Below, one piece after another: positions 37,444-46,188 of a DNA stretch of 64,000 nucleotides. Made by a program: the position numbers and the translations under genes. Within the stretch, counting starts at the first letter, position 1. Each line of letters begins with the position of its first letter. The notes under the pieces are model-generated. The model was given only the letters and a program-made list of their open reading frames with translations, had not been told where the DNA came from and searched no databases. This DNA is from Bradyrhizobium sp. ORS 285. Lineage in GTDB: Bacteria > Pseudomonadota > Alphaproteobacteria > Rhizobiales > Xanthobacteraceae. The stretch lies in the NCBI RefSeq assembly GCF_900176205.1, contig NZ_LT859959.1, forward strand, positions 3,121,001 through 3,185,000, given 5' to 3'.

Positions 37444-39246
37444 ATGTCAGACCTCGTTTCAGCTTCAAGTCTCTTCCCCAGAGAGCGGCGAAAGGAAAGT
37501 GCCGTCGTCTTGATGGCGGTGCTGGGATTGACGCTCGTGCTCTCGGCCGGAATTCTTTCGATCAAGACCGGCGTCTTCGACGCGATGTCGACCGATGATC
37601 TCATGCGGCTGGTCGAAGTTCGTGATTGGATGAACGGTCAGGCCTGGTCTGATCTCCACCAGTATCGGCTGGGCTCGTCCGGCATCCTGATGCATTGGTC
37701 GCGGCTGGTGGATCTCCCGCTCGCCGCATCCATATTGCTGCTCAAGCCTCTGATCGGAGCGTCCGCCGCCGAGGTGGTGACGCTGTATGTCTGGCCACTC
37801 CTCCTTCTTGCCATCGCTGTTGCCCTGGCTGCAGCCATTGCGCGGCAGATGACTAATGGGGCTGTCGTGCCTAGGATCGCGGCAGCCGTTCTGGCCCTGC
37901 TGGCGACCCCAGCCCTCGTTCATTTTCGCCCTGGCGCCATCGATCATCATAATGCGCAGATCGTCCTGGTGCTGGCGATGCTTCTGTTCGCCGTGCAGAT
38001 TGAACGCAGCGCGGCCAAGGCTGCGGCTGCGGGATTTGCGGCGTCAGTCTCGCTGGCCATTGGTGTCGAGATGTTGCCCGCGATCGCGGCGACGGGAATT
38101 GCTGTGGCCGGGCTCTTCATCTGGCGTGGCGCGCCCGTCGCACGTCAGGTGTCAGCGTTCGGGTTGGCGCTCGCCGCATCGTCCTTGGGACTCGCGCTCG
38201 TTCTGCTTCCTCCGGGAGCGCTGGCTTTGCCGGTGGTGGACGCGCTCGGGGGACCACTCCTGGTTTTGACCGTCGGCGGGGGCGCCGGCTTGCTGCTCAT
38301 GGTCGGAATTGATCGCTACCGCTCCGGTCTTGGGCTGCGTATCGTCGTCGCGATCGGAATGGCCGTTGCCCTGATCGGAGCCTTCATCGCGTTATTCCCC
38401 GAGGCGCTGGCGGCGCCCTACGCGACGCTCGATCCGCTCGTCACGTCGTTATGGCTGGAGAGGGTGCAGGAGACGGTCTCGCTCAGGACGATGCTCCGGA
38501 TCGGGCCGGAGGATGTTCCCGGGTTCTACGCCCTTCCGGCGATTGCGTGGGTTCTCGCTGTGGTCGCGCTTGTCCATTCGAAGCCGAACGAGCGATTTCG
38601 TTGGGTGCTCGCCGTTGTGATGCTCGCGTCCCTGATCGCGGTCAGCGCCTGGGAGATGCGCGGCGCGGCGGCGGCGGCGATGGTCGCGGCACCGATCTTT
38701 GCTGCGGCCGCGGCCGTCGTCTGGCGGTCGCTCGCTGTCGGCAGCAACCTCGTGCTGCTGGCGTTCGTTGTCTCACCAGCGATGTTCGGCATTCTCGGGA
38801 ACTCAGCCAAGCCCGTGATCGACCGGTTCGTCGCGCCGTCCCCTGTCTCGTTCACCTCGGAGGCGTCGAGTTGTCGGAGTGTGTCGGACGCTGCTCCCAT
38901 GAAGCAGCTTCCGAGGGGGCGCGTCATGGCGCTGGTCGATCTCGGTCCGGCCATCCTGGTCGACACCGACCATAGCGTCTTTGCGGGGCCGTATCATCGC
39001 AACAACGACGGCAACCTCGCCATGCTCAGGCTCATGCTTGCATCCGGTCCCACCGCCCATCAGATGCTCCGGGAGCAACATGTCGACTATGTCGTGATCT
39101 GCCGGACAGCTCCAAACCGCGACATCATCGACCGCGCTCCGGAGGGACTGGAAGCAAAATTGGTTCAGGGCGACGCGCCCGACTTCCTGGAGCCGATCGA
39201 GCTTGGGTCCGGGTCCAAGATCTCGGTGTGGCGCGTGCGCGAGTGA
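37444..39246 (+). CDS. Multi-pass membrane protein, GT-C glycosyltransferase-like
   Basis: 600 residues from the ATG at 37444, or 603 from a GTG at 37435; neither has a strong RBS. There are about 11-12 transmembrane helices. The first periplasmic loop begins with an acidic pair (STDDLMRLVEVRDWM) followed by QYRLGSSGILMHWSR, resembling the catalytic loop of GT-C enzymes that use polyprenyl-phosphate sugars (STT3/PMT type). The C-terminal 120 residues form a soluble periplasmic domain. The sugar donor and acceptor are unknown. Nearby PAP2-type and synthase-like genes make an envelope or glycolipid role plausible. Confidence 0.75.
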   Translation: MSDLVSASSLFPRERRKESAVVLMAVLGLTLVLSAGILSIKTGVFDAMSTDDLMRLVEVRDWMNGQAWSDLHQYRLGSSGILMHWSRLVDLPLAASILLLKPLIGASAAEVVTLYVWPLLLLAIAVALAAAIARQMTNGAVVPRIAAAVLALLATPALVHFRPGAIDHHNAQIVLVLAMLLFAVQIERSAAKAAAAGFAASVSLAIGVEMLPAIAATGIAVAGLFIWRGAPVARQVSAFGLALAASSLGLALVLLPPGALALPVVDALGGPLLVLTVGGGAGLLLMVGIDRYRSGLGLRIVVAIGMAVALIGAFIALFPEALAAPYATLDPLVTSLWLERVQETVSLRTMLRIGPEDVPGFYALPAIAWVLAVVALVHSKPNERFRWVLAVVMLASLIAVSAWEMRGAAAAAMVAAPIFAAAAAVVWRSLAVGSNLVLLAFVVSPAMFGILGNSAKPVIDRFVAPSPVSFTSEASSCRSVSDAAPMKQLPRGRVMALVDLGPAILVDTDHSVFAGPYHRNNDGNLAMLRLMLASGPTAHQMLREQHVDYVVICRTAPNRDIIDRAPEGLEAKLVQGDAPDFLEPIELGSGSKISVWRVRE

Positions 39247-39354
39247 CGCCGCATCCGGGCGCATGCGGCCGCTCGCGTCCGGGCACATCCCGCTGAACTC
39301 GCAGAGAGGTGCCCGGCCGGGTCCTGAATCGACCCGGCCCGGTTCGATGGCGCG

Positions 39355-40392
39355 TCAGTCCGCCGCCTTTGCGCGCAGCCTCTGCGCGTAGACGTTGATC
39401 ACCAGTGCCGCGAGCAGGATGAGGCCGCGGATCAGGATCTTCAGGAAGCTGTCGATGTTGACGTGGTCGAGGCCGTTGTTGAGCACGCCGAGCACGAACA
39501 GGCCGACGATGGTGTTGCCGATGCCGCCGCGGCCGCCGAACAGGCTGGTGCCGCCGACCACGACGGCGGCGATCGAGTCGAGCAGATAGGTGTCGAACTC
39601 GTTCTGCTGCGCGCTGCCGAAATGCGCCACGCCCAGCATGCCGCCGATGCCCGAGCACACGGCCGAGATCACCATGACGCTGCCGAGGATGAGCTTGACG
39701 TTCAGGCCGGAATACTCGGCCGCCTCGCGGTTGCCACCAACCATGTAGACGTAGCGGCCGAACCGCGTGTAGGTCAGCACGAGGTGGCCAAGCAGCAGCA
39801 TCAGCGCGGCGACGATCACGATCCAGGGGATGCCGGCGATCGAGCCGGAGCCGAGCGTCGTGATGATAGGCGGCACCTTGTAGGCGATCTGGCCGCGCAC
39901 CAGCATCGCCGAGATGCCGGCGGCGATCTGCATCATCGCCAAGGTCATGATGAAGGAGGGGATGCCGATCACGGTCAGGCCGAAGGCGTTGACCACGCCG
40001 AGCAGCGCGCACAGCGCCAGCGCCAGCAGGATCGCGGCAAAGCCCGGCATCGGCACGTTGGCGATGTTGACGTAGGACTCCTGTAGCGTGAAGTAGGCGA
40101 CCGCAATGCCTGTGACGTTGGCGATGGCGGCGATCGACAGGTCGATCTCGGCGCAGAGGATTACGAACGTGAGCCCAACGGCAATGATGCCGGTCACAGA
40201 GACTTGGGTGAGGATGTTTCCGACGTTGTCGATCGTGGCGAAGGACGGCGAGGCGATCGCGAAAAACGCCGTGAGGAAGATCAAGGTCAGGAACGGCGCG
40301 ATGTTGCGCATCTGCGACCGCAGCAGCGAGGCGATGCCGCCAGTGCGGCGCGCCTGCGCCTCCGGCATCGGAACGGTGTCGCCATGCGCCAT
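39355..40392 (-). CDS. Sugar ABC transporter permease (RbsC type)
   Basis: 345 residues, about 8-10 membrane helices. It shows the ribose-type permease pattern: GLTFVILCAEIDLSIAAI early on, then VNAFGLTVIGIPSFIMTLAMM and the conserved VVVGGTSLFGGRGGIG near the end. It forms the inner-membrane channel of a sugar-type importer with the ATPase and binding protein genes upstream. Strong AAGGAGA RBS 6 bp before the ATG. It is 10 bp downstream of the ATPase gene and last in the operon. Confidence 0.93.
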   Translation of the reverse strand: MAHGDTVPMPEAQARRTGGIASLLRSQMRNIAPFLTLIFLTAFFAIASPSFATIDNVGNILTQVSVTGIIAVGLTFVILCAEIDLSIAAIANVTGIAVAYFTLQESYVNIANVPMPGFAAILLALALCALLGVVNAFGLTVIGIPSFIMTLAMMQIAAGISAMLVRGQIAYKVPPIITTLGSGSIAGIPWIVIVAALMLLLGHLVLTYTRFGRYVYMVGGNREAAEYSGLNVKLILGSVMVISAVCSGIGGMLGVAHFGSAQQNEFDTYLLDSIAAVVVGGTSLFGGRGGIGNTIVGLFVLGVLNNGLDHVNIDSFLKILIRGLILLAALVINVYAQRLRAKAAD

Positions 40393-40402
40393 GGAAGTCT
40401 CC

Positions 40403-41908
40403 TTACGCCGCCTCGAGCAGACGGTCTTTGCTGATGGTTTCGCCGGCGAATTCGCGCACGACCTCGCCGCGCTTGAGCACGATGACGCGGTCGGCCAATG
40501 ACAGCACGGTTTCCGGCTCGGTCGAGAGCACGATCACGGCGATGCCCTGGTCACGCAACTGGCGCACGATCTGGATGACGTCGCTCTTGGCGCCGACATC
40601 CATGCCGCGGGTCGGCTCGCACAGCACCAGCAGCCGTGGCGGATGGCTGAGCCATTTCGCCAGCGCTACCTTCTGCTGGTTGCCGCCGGAGAGCAGGCCG
40701 AGCTCGATCTCGACATCGGCTGGGCGGATCTGCAACTGCTCGACCTGGCGCTGCGCCAGTGCACGTTCGCGCGCGGGCTTGAGAAGCAGCGCATCGATGC
40801 GATCGAGGATGCTGATCGACACGTTCTTGTAGACCGGCTCCTGCAGGAACAGCATGTCGCGCCGGCTCTCGGGCACGAAGGCGATGCCGGCGCGGCGCGC
40901 ATCGGCCGTGCTCTTGAAGCGATTGCGCTCGCCGGACACGCGTAGTTCGCCGGCGTCCGGTGCGAGCTTGCCGAACAGGATGCGCGCCAGCTCGAGCTGG
41001 CCGCAGCCCATGAAGCCGTAGACGCCGAGCACCTCGCCGGCGTGGACTGAGAACGAGACCTGCTTGAGATTGCGCGCCAGTGACAGGCAGTCGGCTTCGA
41101 CTACGATCGGCTTGTCGACGGGAGGCGCGGGCAGGGTGATGTCGTGGGTGTAGCTGTCCTCCAGAGCGTCGCGGCCCTTGCCGATCATGGCCTCGATCAG
41201 CGCCGCCTTGCTGGTGTCGGCCGCCCGCGTCTCCATGATCTTGCGGCCGTTGCGGAACACGGTGACCTCGTCGGAGATCAGCAGGATATCCTCGATGAAA
41301 TGCGAGATGAAGATGATCCCGGTGCCTTGCTCGCGCAGCTTGCGCAAGGCGGCGAACAGCCGCTCGACCTCAGGCGGCGACAGCGCCGAGGTCGGCTCGT
41401 CCAGGATGATGATGCGCGCGCCGGAGAACAGCACACGTGCGATCTCGATCAGCTGCTGCACGCCGATCGGCAGATCGCCGAGCCGGCTCATCGGATCGGC
41501 GTCGATGCCGAGCCGCTTGAGCTGCTCGGCGGCCTCGCGCGCCATGCGGCGCCACTGCACGAGACCGAGCGCGTTGGTCGGCTGATTGCCGAGAAAGACG
41601 TTCTCGGCCACCGTGAGATCAGGCGCGACGCTGAGCTCCTGATGCACCATGGCGATGCCGGCGGCGCGAGCGTCTCGCGCCGAGTTGAAATGCACCTCGC
41701 GGCCGTCAAGCAGGAAGCGGCCGGAGAATCCGGTGTGCACGCCGGCGATGATCTTCATCAGCGTGCTCTTGCCGGCGCCGTTCTCCCCGACGAGACCATG
41801 GATCTCGCCGGGGCGAAGCGTGAAATCGACGCCGCGCAAGGCGGTGACGCCGCCGAACGACTTGGTGATGTCCTGCAACTGCAGAAGGGGTGGGCGGCTG
41901 TCCAGCAT
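40403..41908 (-). CDS. Sugar ABC transporter ATP-binding protein (two ATPase domains)
   Basis: 501 residues from the ATG at 41908 (MLDSRPP); an earlier ATG at 41947 would overlap the binding-protein gene by 28 bp. The first ATPase domain has Walker A GENGAGKST, signature LPIGVQQLIEIARVL and Walker B IIILDEPTSAL. The second has the degenerate Walker A region VYGFMGCGQ, usual for RbsA/MglA/XylG proteins, and signature LLSGGNQQKVALAKW. It powers uptake of a monosaccharide-type substrate. The middle gene of a three-gene operon. Confidence 0.93.
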   Translation of the reverse strand: MLDSRPPLLQLQDITKSFGGVTALRGVDFTLRPGEIHGLVGENGAGKSTLMKIIAGVHTGFSGRFLLDGREVHFNSARDARAAGIAMVHQELSVAPDLTVAENVFLGNQPTNALGLVQWRRMAREAAEQLKRLGIDADPMSRLGDLPIGVQQLIEIARVLFSGARIIILDEPTSALSPPEVERLFAALRKLREQGTGIIFISHFIEDILLISDEVTVFRNGRKIMETRAADTSKAALIEAMIGKGRDALEDSYTHDITLPAPPVDKPIVVEADCLSLARNLKQVSFSVHAGEVLGVYGFMGCGQLELARILFGKLAPDAGELRVSGERNRFKSTADARRAGIAFVPESRRDMLFLQEPVYKNVSISILDRIDALLLKPARERALAQRQVEQLQIRPADVEIELGLLSGGNQQKVALAKWLSHPPRLLVLCEPTRGMDVGAKSDVIQIVRQLRDQGIAVIVLSTEPETVLSLADRVIVLKRGEVVREFAGETISKDRLLEAA

Positions 41909-41919
41909 GGGAAGAGACT

Positions 41920-42954
41920 TCAGATCAGGAAATGATCCTCCATCCATTGCATGCCCGGCGCATTGGCCTTGGTCACGACGGGGCCGTCGGTGATGACCTG
42001 CTTCGGGATTCCCTGGCCGCTCTTCTCGCCGGCGGTGACAGCAGCAACGCCGGCCACGATCGCGCCGCCATGGATGCGGCAGGACGGATTGCGGACGGTC
42101 GCGAACATGCGGCCATCGGAGACGGCCTGGATCGCCGGCGGCATGGCGTCGACGCCGCCGATCAGGATGTTGGTGCGGTTGCGCGCCTTCATGATGTTGT
42201 AGGCGGCGAGCGCCATGTCGTCATTGTGGAAGAACGCCGCGTCGATCTGCGGATATTTCGTGAGATAGGTCTCCCACAGGCGCGCCGCCTTCGACACGTC
42301 CCAGTCGGCCGGCTGCGTGTCGAGCACCTCGATGTTCGGGAACTGCTTGATCACCGAGTTGAAGCCCTTGGCGCGGCCCTGCGCACCGGTGTGGCCGAGC
42401 GCGCCCTGGGTCATGATGATCTTGCCCTTGCCGCCCATGGCCGTCGCAAGCGCCTGCGTGACCGAGGCGCCCATGAACTCGTTGTCGGGGGCCAGGAAAG
42501 AGTGGACGTTGATCTGATCGAGCGGCGCGATCAGCGTGTCCATATCGATGACGGGGATGCCGGCGTCGATCATCTTCTGCACCGGCTGCGTCAGGGTGCC
42601 GATGCCGAAGGCCTGGATCGCGACGAAGTCCCACTTCTGCGAGGCCATGTTGTCGATCGCGGCGCGCTGCTTCACCGCATCGAGCTGGCCATCGAACCAG
42701 GTGACCTCGACGTTGAGCAGCTTGCCCCACCATTCGGCGGCCTGCTTGCCCTGGGCGCACCATGTCGCCTGCAGACCTGCGTTGGAGAAGGCCGCCTTCA
42801 GCGGCTTTTCGGAGCGGCCCATCTCCGCGGCGAGCGCCGGATTGATGCCGAAGCCGGCGAGCAGTGCCGCCGCAGAGCCCGCGGCGGTGGCCGCCTGGAG
42901 AATATCGCGCCGGTTCTTGATGATCTTGTTGGACGTTTCGTCAGTGCCGGACAT
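41920..42954 (-). CDS. Periplasmic sugar-binding protein of ABC transporter
   Basis: 344 residues with a twin-arginine-like leader (KNRRDILQAATAAGSAAALL, cut near ALAAE), then a type I periplasmic binding fold of the ribose-binding family (AFSNAGLQATWCAQG, PVIDMDTLIAP, FFHNDDMALAAYN, IGGVDAMPPA). The Tat-type signal is notable since it implies folding before export. The sugar is not identifiable. It is the first gene of the operon, with AGGGAGCA ahead of the ATG. The 217-bp gap to the divergent phosphoesterase gene should hold both promoters. Confidence 0.92.
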   Translation of the reverse strand: MSGTDETSNKIIKNRRDILQAATAAGSAAALLAGFGINPALAAEMGRSEKPLKAAFSNAGLQATWCAQGKQAAEWWGKLLNVEVTWFDGQLDAVKQRAAIDNMASQKWDFVAIQAFGIGTLTQPVQKMIDAGIPVIDMDTLIAPLDQINVHSFLAPDNEFMGASVTQALATAMGGKGKIIMTQGALGHTGAQGRAKGFNSVIKQFPNIEVLDTQPADWDVSKAARLWETYLTKYPQIDAAFFHNDDMALAAYNIMKARNRTNILIGGVDAMPPAIQAVSDGRMFATVRNPSCRIHGGAIVAGVAAVTAGEKSGQGIPKQVITDGPVVTKANAPGMQWMEDHFLI

Positions 42955-43171
42955 GCCGTGCTCCCTGTCCCATTGTTGTCTGGCGTCGTCATTGATCGCG
43001 CCGCCAAGAGCTGCACTGTTTCACAACCGAATTGATCTCGCTACAGCCGGATGTTGTGCGCTGCACCGCGCGACTTTTGCGCCGCACGCGCGCTGTCAGA
43101 AAACTGTGATGCGCGCATGCTACCGGGCGCGTGGCATCTTCTCGCGCCATGCATTTGTTGGAGACGCGGTT

Positions 43172-44017
43172 TTGGCAACGACGCGCATTGCCGTGGTCGG
43201 CGACATCCATCACGGGCACGACACGCAGACGAAGCGCGGCTCGATGGCACTGCCGCTGCTGGAGCGATTTGTCGCAGAGATCAACGACGGAAGCGTCGAT
43301 GCGGTGATCGACCTCGGCGACCGGATTTCCGATGAGGATCCCGAACGCGACCGCCTGCTTCAGAGCGACGTCGCGATGTGTTTCGCCGCGCTCACGGCCA
43401 AGCACCATCACGTCAGCGGCAATCACGACGTCGCGTGTCTCACCCTGGCCGACAATGAAGCGATCTTTGATCTGCCGAGCGGGTCACGCGCGCTTATGGC
43501 GGGTGAGGTCAGATGCGTGTTCTGGCAGCCCGATGTCCGGCTCGCCCGGACGCGCGGCCTGCATCTTTCGGACGGCGATCTCGACGGGCTCGAGCAGTTG
43601 CTCGGACAGGACGAGCGGCCGACCTTGCTCGTCAGCGATGTTCCGCTGTCTGGCCATGCGCAGACCGGCAACTACTATTTCGAAGCCAATCCCGGCCATG
43701 CGGCCTATGCCGAGGTCGCGGGAATCAGGAAGGTCATTGCCGACGCGCCGTGTCCGATCGTCGCGCTGGCCGGTCATGTGCATTGGAATACGTTGACCAC
43801 GGTGGACGGCACACCGCACATCACGCTGCAATCGTTGACCGAGACCTTCATCTCTGGCGAGCCGGCCGAATCGTTCGGCGTGCTGGAGGTCGAGGACAAC
43901 GAACTGCGCTGGACGGTGCTGGGCCGAGAACCGGTGTCGGTCACGCTGCCGTGGCGGAAGACGAAATCGCGCTGGCGTGCGCCGTTGCCGACATTCACGG
44001 CCCTGGAGGCAACTTGA
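43172..44017 (+). CDS. Calcineurin-like metallophosphoesterase
   Basis: 281 residues if started at the TTG 43172, which has TGGAGA 7 bp upstream. The frame continues to 42536 only as an antisense shadow, and the next ATG at 43244 would remove the first metal motif. Metal-binding motifs are all present: VVGDIHHGHD, DLGDRISD, VSGNHD and AGHVHW. Enzymes of this fold hydrolyse phosphomonoesters or diesters using two metal ions. There is no signal peptide, so it is cytoplasmic. It is divergent from the sugar importer operon, hinting at shared regulation or a sugar-phosphate substrate (inference). Confidence 0.85.
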   Translation: MATTRIAVVGDIHHGHDTQTKRGSMALPLLERFVAEINDGSVDAVIDLGDRISDEDPERDRLLQSDVAMCFAALTAKHHHVSGNHDVACLTLADNEAIFDLPSGSRALMAGEVRCVFWQPDVRLARTRGLHLSDGDLDGLEQLLGQDERPTLLVSDVPLSGHAQTGNYYFEANPGHAAYAEVAGIRKVIADAPCPIVALAGHVHWNTLTTVDGTPHITLQSLTETFISGEPAESFGVLEVEDNELRWTVLGREPVSVTLPWRKTKSRWRAPLPTFTALEAT

Positions 44018-44090
44018 AGAGGTCAGATGACCGCGTTCAGGCAGCGTTCATGCGGATGCGCATACGGTGATCTGGTGAGGGTATGCCCGC

Positions 44091-44126
44091 TCAAAAAAAG
44101 ATAGAGCAGGGCAGCGGGCCCTGCTC
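44091..44126 (-). terminator. Rho-independent terminator, minus strand
   Basis: A 9-bp perfect stem (GAGCAGGGC with GCCCTGCTC, 44104-44112 and 44118-44126) with a 5-base loop. On the minus strand it is followed by TATCTTTTTTT. No gene known on that strand ends here, which is why a small transcript is suspected. Confidence 0.7.
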
Positions 44127-44312
44127 GGAAATTGTGTCGACCCTTTGATATCCCGCAAGTTCAGATTTGATCTTGTTAAGCGGGGTGACGCTGCTTTTGC
44201 GCGCCAGGGCTCCTCCCGAGACTTGGACCACCAGACTTCCGCAAGCGATAGCCTGAGGCCCAAATTCGTAGACGATCTTTTTGCGTTTGTCATCCTTTTC
44301 GGCAACGATTGT
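44091..44312 (-). ncRNA. Candidate minus-strand small RNA or short gene ending in a terminator
   Basis: This 478-bp gap between annotated genes contains a minus-strand terminator with no recognised minus-strand gene in front of it. A 74-codon open frame (44091-44312) reads plausible protein (KKIVYEFGPQAIACGSLVV, later LNKIKSELAGYQRVDT) up to a TGA inside the terminator's T run, but it lacks ATG, GTG or TTG at its upstream end. Another frame starting at about 44332 (MKCAKFEQ) could be joined to it by a frameshift. So this is either a small RNA or a degraded small gene. Sequence here is less GC-rich than its neighbours. Confidence 0.35.
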
Positions 44313-44495
44313 TCAAATTTCGCGCACTTCATGAAATGATCGATAAGTGCTTGCAATTGGCGGGTTTTATTTTCGCTTTTTCCCGCCTTTGGTGCTGAGA
44401 TACCTCAAGCGCGAGCCGCTCTGCGCTTCCCACAATTGCTGTCGGCGTTGTTCTTCATCAACGATCGCCGGCCAAATGTGCGCACTGTGCTCCTG

Positions 44496-44918
44496 ATGAC
44501 CTCGACTCGGGACGAGCGCTCGGGCACAACAGATCAGTTCATTTGGCGAGCCTTCATGCGGCAGCGGCTGCAAGCGTTTCTTCCGGTCATGCTGATCGCA
44601 CTGATGGTGCAGATCCTGGCGCCGATCGGGCTCGCCTGGGCGGCTGCGGCCGCCGCATCCGATCCGCTGCGCGGCTTCGAGATCTGCCACAGCCAACCGG
44701 GTTCCCAGCCTGCCGACGAGTCCCGGGGCAAGCCCGGTCACGAGGCCTGTGCGCTCTGCTGCGCGGCTCAGCCTGCAGCGCTGCATGGTCCGAATCGGGC
44801 CGTCGTCGACGTTGCTCAACGTGCCGAGCTCGACGTGATCTGGCACGTCCCGGCGACCGCAGCTTCACCCACGCGTGCCGGTTCCCACGCGCAGGCCAGG
44901 GCCCCGCCGTCGCTGTGA
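44496..44918 (+). CDS. DUF2946-type membrane/periplasmic Cys-His protein
   Basis: 140 residues from the ATG at 44496; the frame is open further upstream (ATG 44436) and another ATG is at 44556, so the start is uncertain. A hydrophobic segment (LPVMLIALMVQILAPIGLAW) acts as signal or anchor, followed by a periplasmic part with ICHSQP and HEACALCCAAQ. The Cys/His pattern resembles DUF2946 proteins, often found with copper genes. Immediately downstream is the PCu(A)C chaperone gene and then a second protein of the same layout, so a copper-handling role is likely (inference). Confidence 0.7.
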   Translation: MTSTRDERSGTTDQFIWRAFMRQRLQAFLPVMLIALMVQILAPIGLAWAAAAAASDPLRGFEICHSQPGSQPADESRGKPGHEACALCCAAQPAALHGPNRAVVDVAQRAELDVIWHVPATAASPTRAGSHAQARAPPSL

Positions 44919-45039
44919 TCCGCTGTCCGCTTCCGCGGCTATCGTCTTCAAGACATACAGACCTGTCTGCTTGGCCTTAGCGGTCGGCAGACGCGCGCCA
45001 CGGCTGGAGCCGGCGCATTATGACGACCATCGAACAAGG

Positions 45040-45555
45040 ATGATGAACATGACGTTCTTCGGACGCTCTCTGCTTGCACTCGCTCTTCTGCTGCCCACGG
45101 CATCCGGCGTTTTCGCCGCTGACATTAAGGCGGGCGACCTCGTCATCGCGCAGCCGTGGAGCCGCGCCACGCCCGGCGGCGCCAAGACCGGCGCCGGCTA
45201 TCTGACGATCGAGAACAAGGGCGCCGCGCCGGATCGCCTGGTCGCCGCGTCCGCTGACGTTGCCGGCAAGGTCGAGGTCCATGAGATGGCCGTGACCAAT
45301 GGCGTCATGACGATGCGGCCGCTCGACAAGGGCCTGGTCATCGAACCCGGCAAGACCGTCGCGCTCGCGCCGGGCGGCTATCATCTGATGATGATGGACC
45401 TGAAGAGCCCGCTGAAGCAGGGCGACAAGCTGCCGCTCACGCTCGAGTTCGAGAAGGCCGGCAAGGTGGCGGTGACGCTCGACGTGCAGGCCGTGGGCGC
45501 GAAGGGGCCGGGCGGCGAGGGCGGCAGCATGATGAAGCACGATCATAAGATGTAG
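45040..45555 (+). CDS. Periplasmic copper chaperone, PCu(A)C family
   Basis: 171 residues from 45040; ATGs at 45043 and 45049 are possible, and the AAGGA at 45036 fits 45049 best. Signal peptide (LLALALLLPTASGVFA), then the PCu(A)C fold with the copper ligands in the order VHEM, a later Met (VMTM) and YHLMMM, matching the family pattern H-x-M / x / H-x-M. It ends with a His/Met-rich tail (MMKHDHKM) that could also bind copper. Known members deliver Cu(I) to cytochrome oxidase assembly. It sits between two DUF2946-type genes, upstream of a TonB-dependent receptor. Confidence 0.93.
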   Translation: MMNMTFFGRSLLALALLLPTASGVFAADIKAGDLVIAQPWSRATPGGAKTGAGYLTIENKGAAPDRLVAASADVAGKVEVHEMAVTNGVMTMRPLDKGLVIEPGKTVALAPGGYHLMMMDLKSPLKQGDKLPLTLEFEKAGKVAVTLDVQAVGAKGPGGEGGSMMKHDHKM

Positions 45556-45662
45556 CGCATCGGTCTGGAGCAGGGGCCTTCGATGGACCAACGGGTCTGC
45601 CATTCGCGTCGTTTCACAGGCTCGTTCGCCAGCCTGCGATCCGGCGCGGCCGGAAGCGTCCT

Positions 45663-46106
45663 ATGACTGCTCGTCGCGCGATGGCAGCTAAAGTGCGCAA
45701 GGGAGCGTGCCGTGCTCACGGCATCGCCCGGCGCCGCTGGATCGCGCGCATTCTGCCGCTCGCGCTGCTGGCCCTGATGATACAGGTGCTGGCGCCGGTG
45801 GCGGCGTCGGCGATGACGGCTGCGACCATCGCAACTGTCGATCTCCTCGGCGAGGCCGTGATCTGTCACGCCGAAGCGGATGCGCCGCCGTCCGACCGAG
45901 GCGGCGACCGCAGCGATTGTGGCCTCGACTGCGTCATGTGCTGCGTGCTCCACGCCGCTGGCGCGCTCGATGCTCCAACTGTTCCCACGCATGCGGGACC
46001 GCCGCGCGAATCGGCGCGGGTCGCATGGGCCGGACGCGAGTTCGTCCTCCTCCATCTCCTTGCCATCTCTCAAGCCCAGCCGCGCGGGCCTCCCTTCCTC
46101 TCCTGA
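45663..46106 (+). CDS. Second DUF2946-type Cys-His protein
   Basis: 147 residues. It has a basic N-terminus, one hydrophobic segment (LPLALLALMIQVLAPVAAS) nearly identical in layout to the one at 44496-44918, and a periplasmic part with VICHAEAD and DCGLDCVMCCVLHAAG. The shared LALMxQxLAP core shows the two are paralogues. The Cys cluster suggests metal binding. The stop is 83 bp before the TonB-dependent receptor, with a hairpin in between. Confidence 0.75.
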   Translation: MTARRAMAAKVRKGACRAHGIARRRWIARILPLALLALMIQVLAPVAASAMTAATIATVDLLGEAVICHAEADAPPSDRGGDRSDCGLDCVMCCVLHAAGALDAPTVPTHAGPPRESARVAWAGREFVLLHLLAISQAQPRGPPFLS

Positions 46107-46119
46107 TGACAGACGTCCT

Positions 46120-46151
46120 CATCGGCGCAGCAAGCAACGTTTGCGCCGATG
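46120..46151. promoter_or_regulatory. Perfect 10-bp inverted repeat in the leader of the TonB-dependent receptor gene
   Basis: CATCGGCGCA and TGCGCCGATG form a perfect 10-bp stem with a 12-base loop, followed by ATTTTGTG. It lies 14 bp after the upstream stop and 37 bp before the receptor start. It could act as an intergenic attenuator or processing site that lowers receptor expression relative to the chaperone genes, or as an operator palindrome. Confidence 0.55.
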
Positions 46152-46188
46152 ATTTTGTGATCAGCAAGACCGGCCCTGGGAGCCGGCA

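Noticed and set aside
36972..37604. A 210-codon minus-strand frame in the gap after the split gene
   Set aside because: Its sequence is Ser/Arg-rich, it overlaps the start of the membrane protein gene and matches nothing known.
42536..43171. Upstream extension of the phosphoesterase frame
   Set aside because: It is antisense to the binding-protein gene and lacks protein-like sequence until the metal motif; the TTG at 43172 with TGGAGA is the better start.
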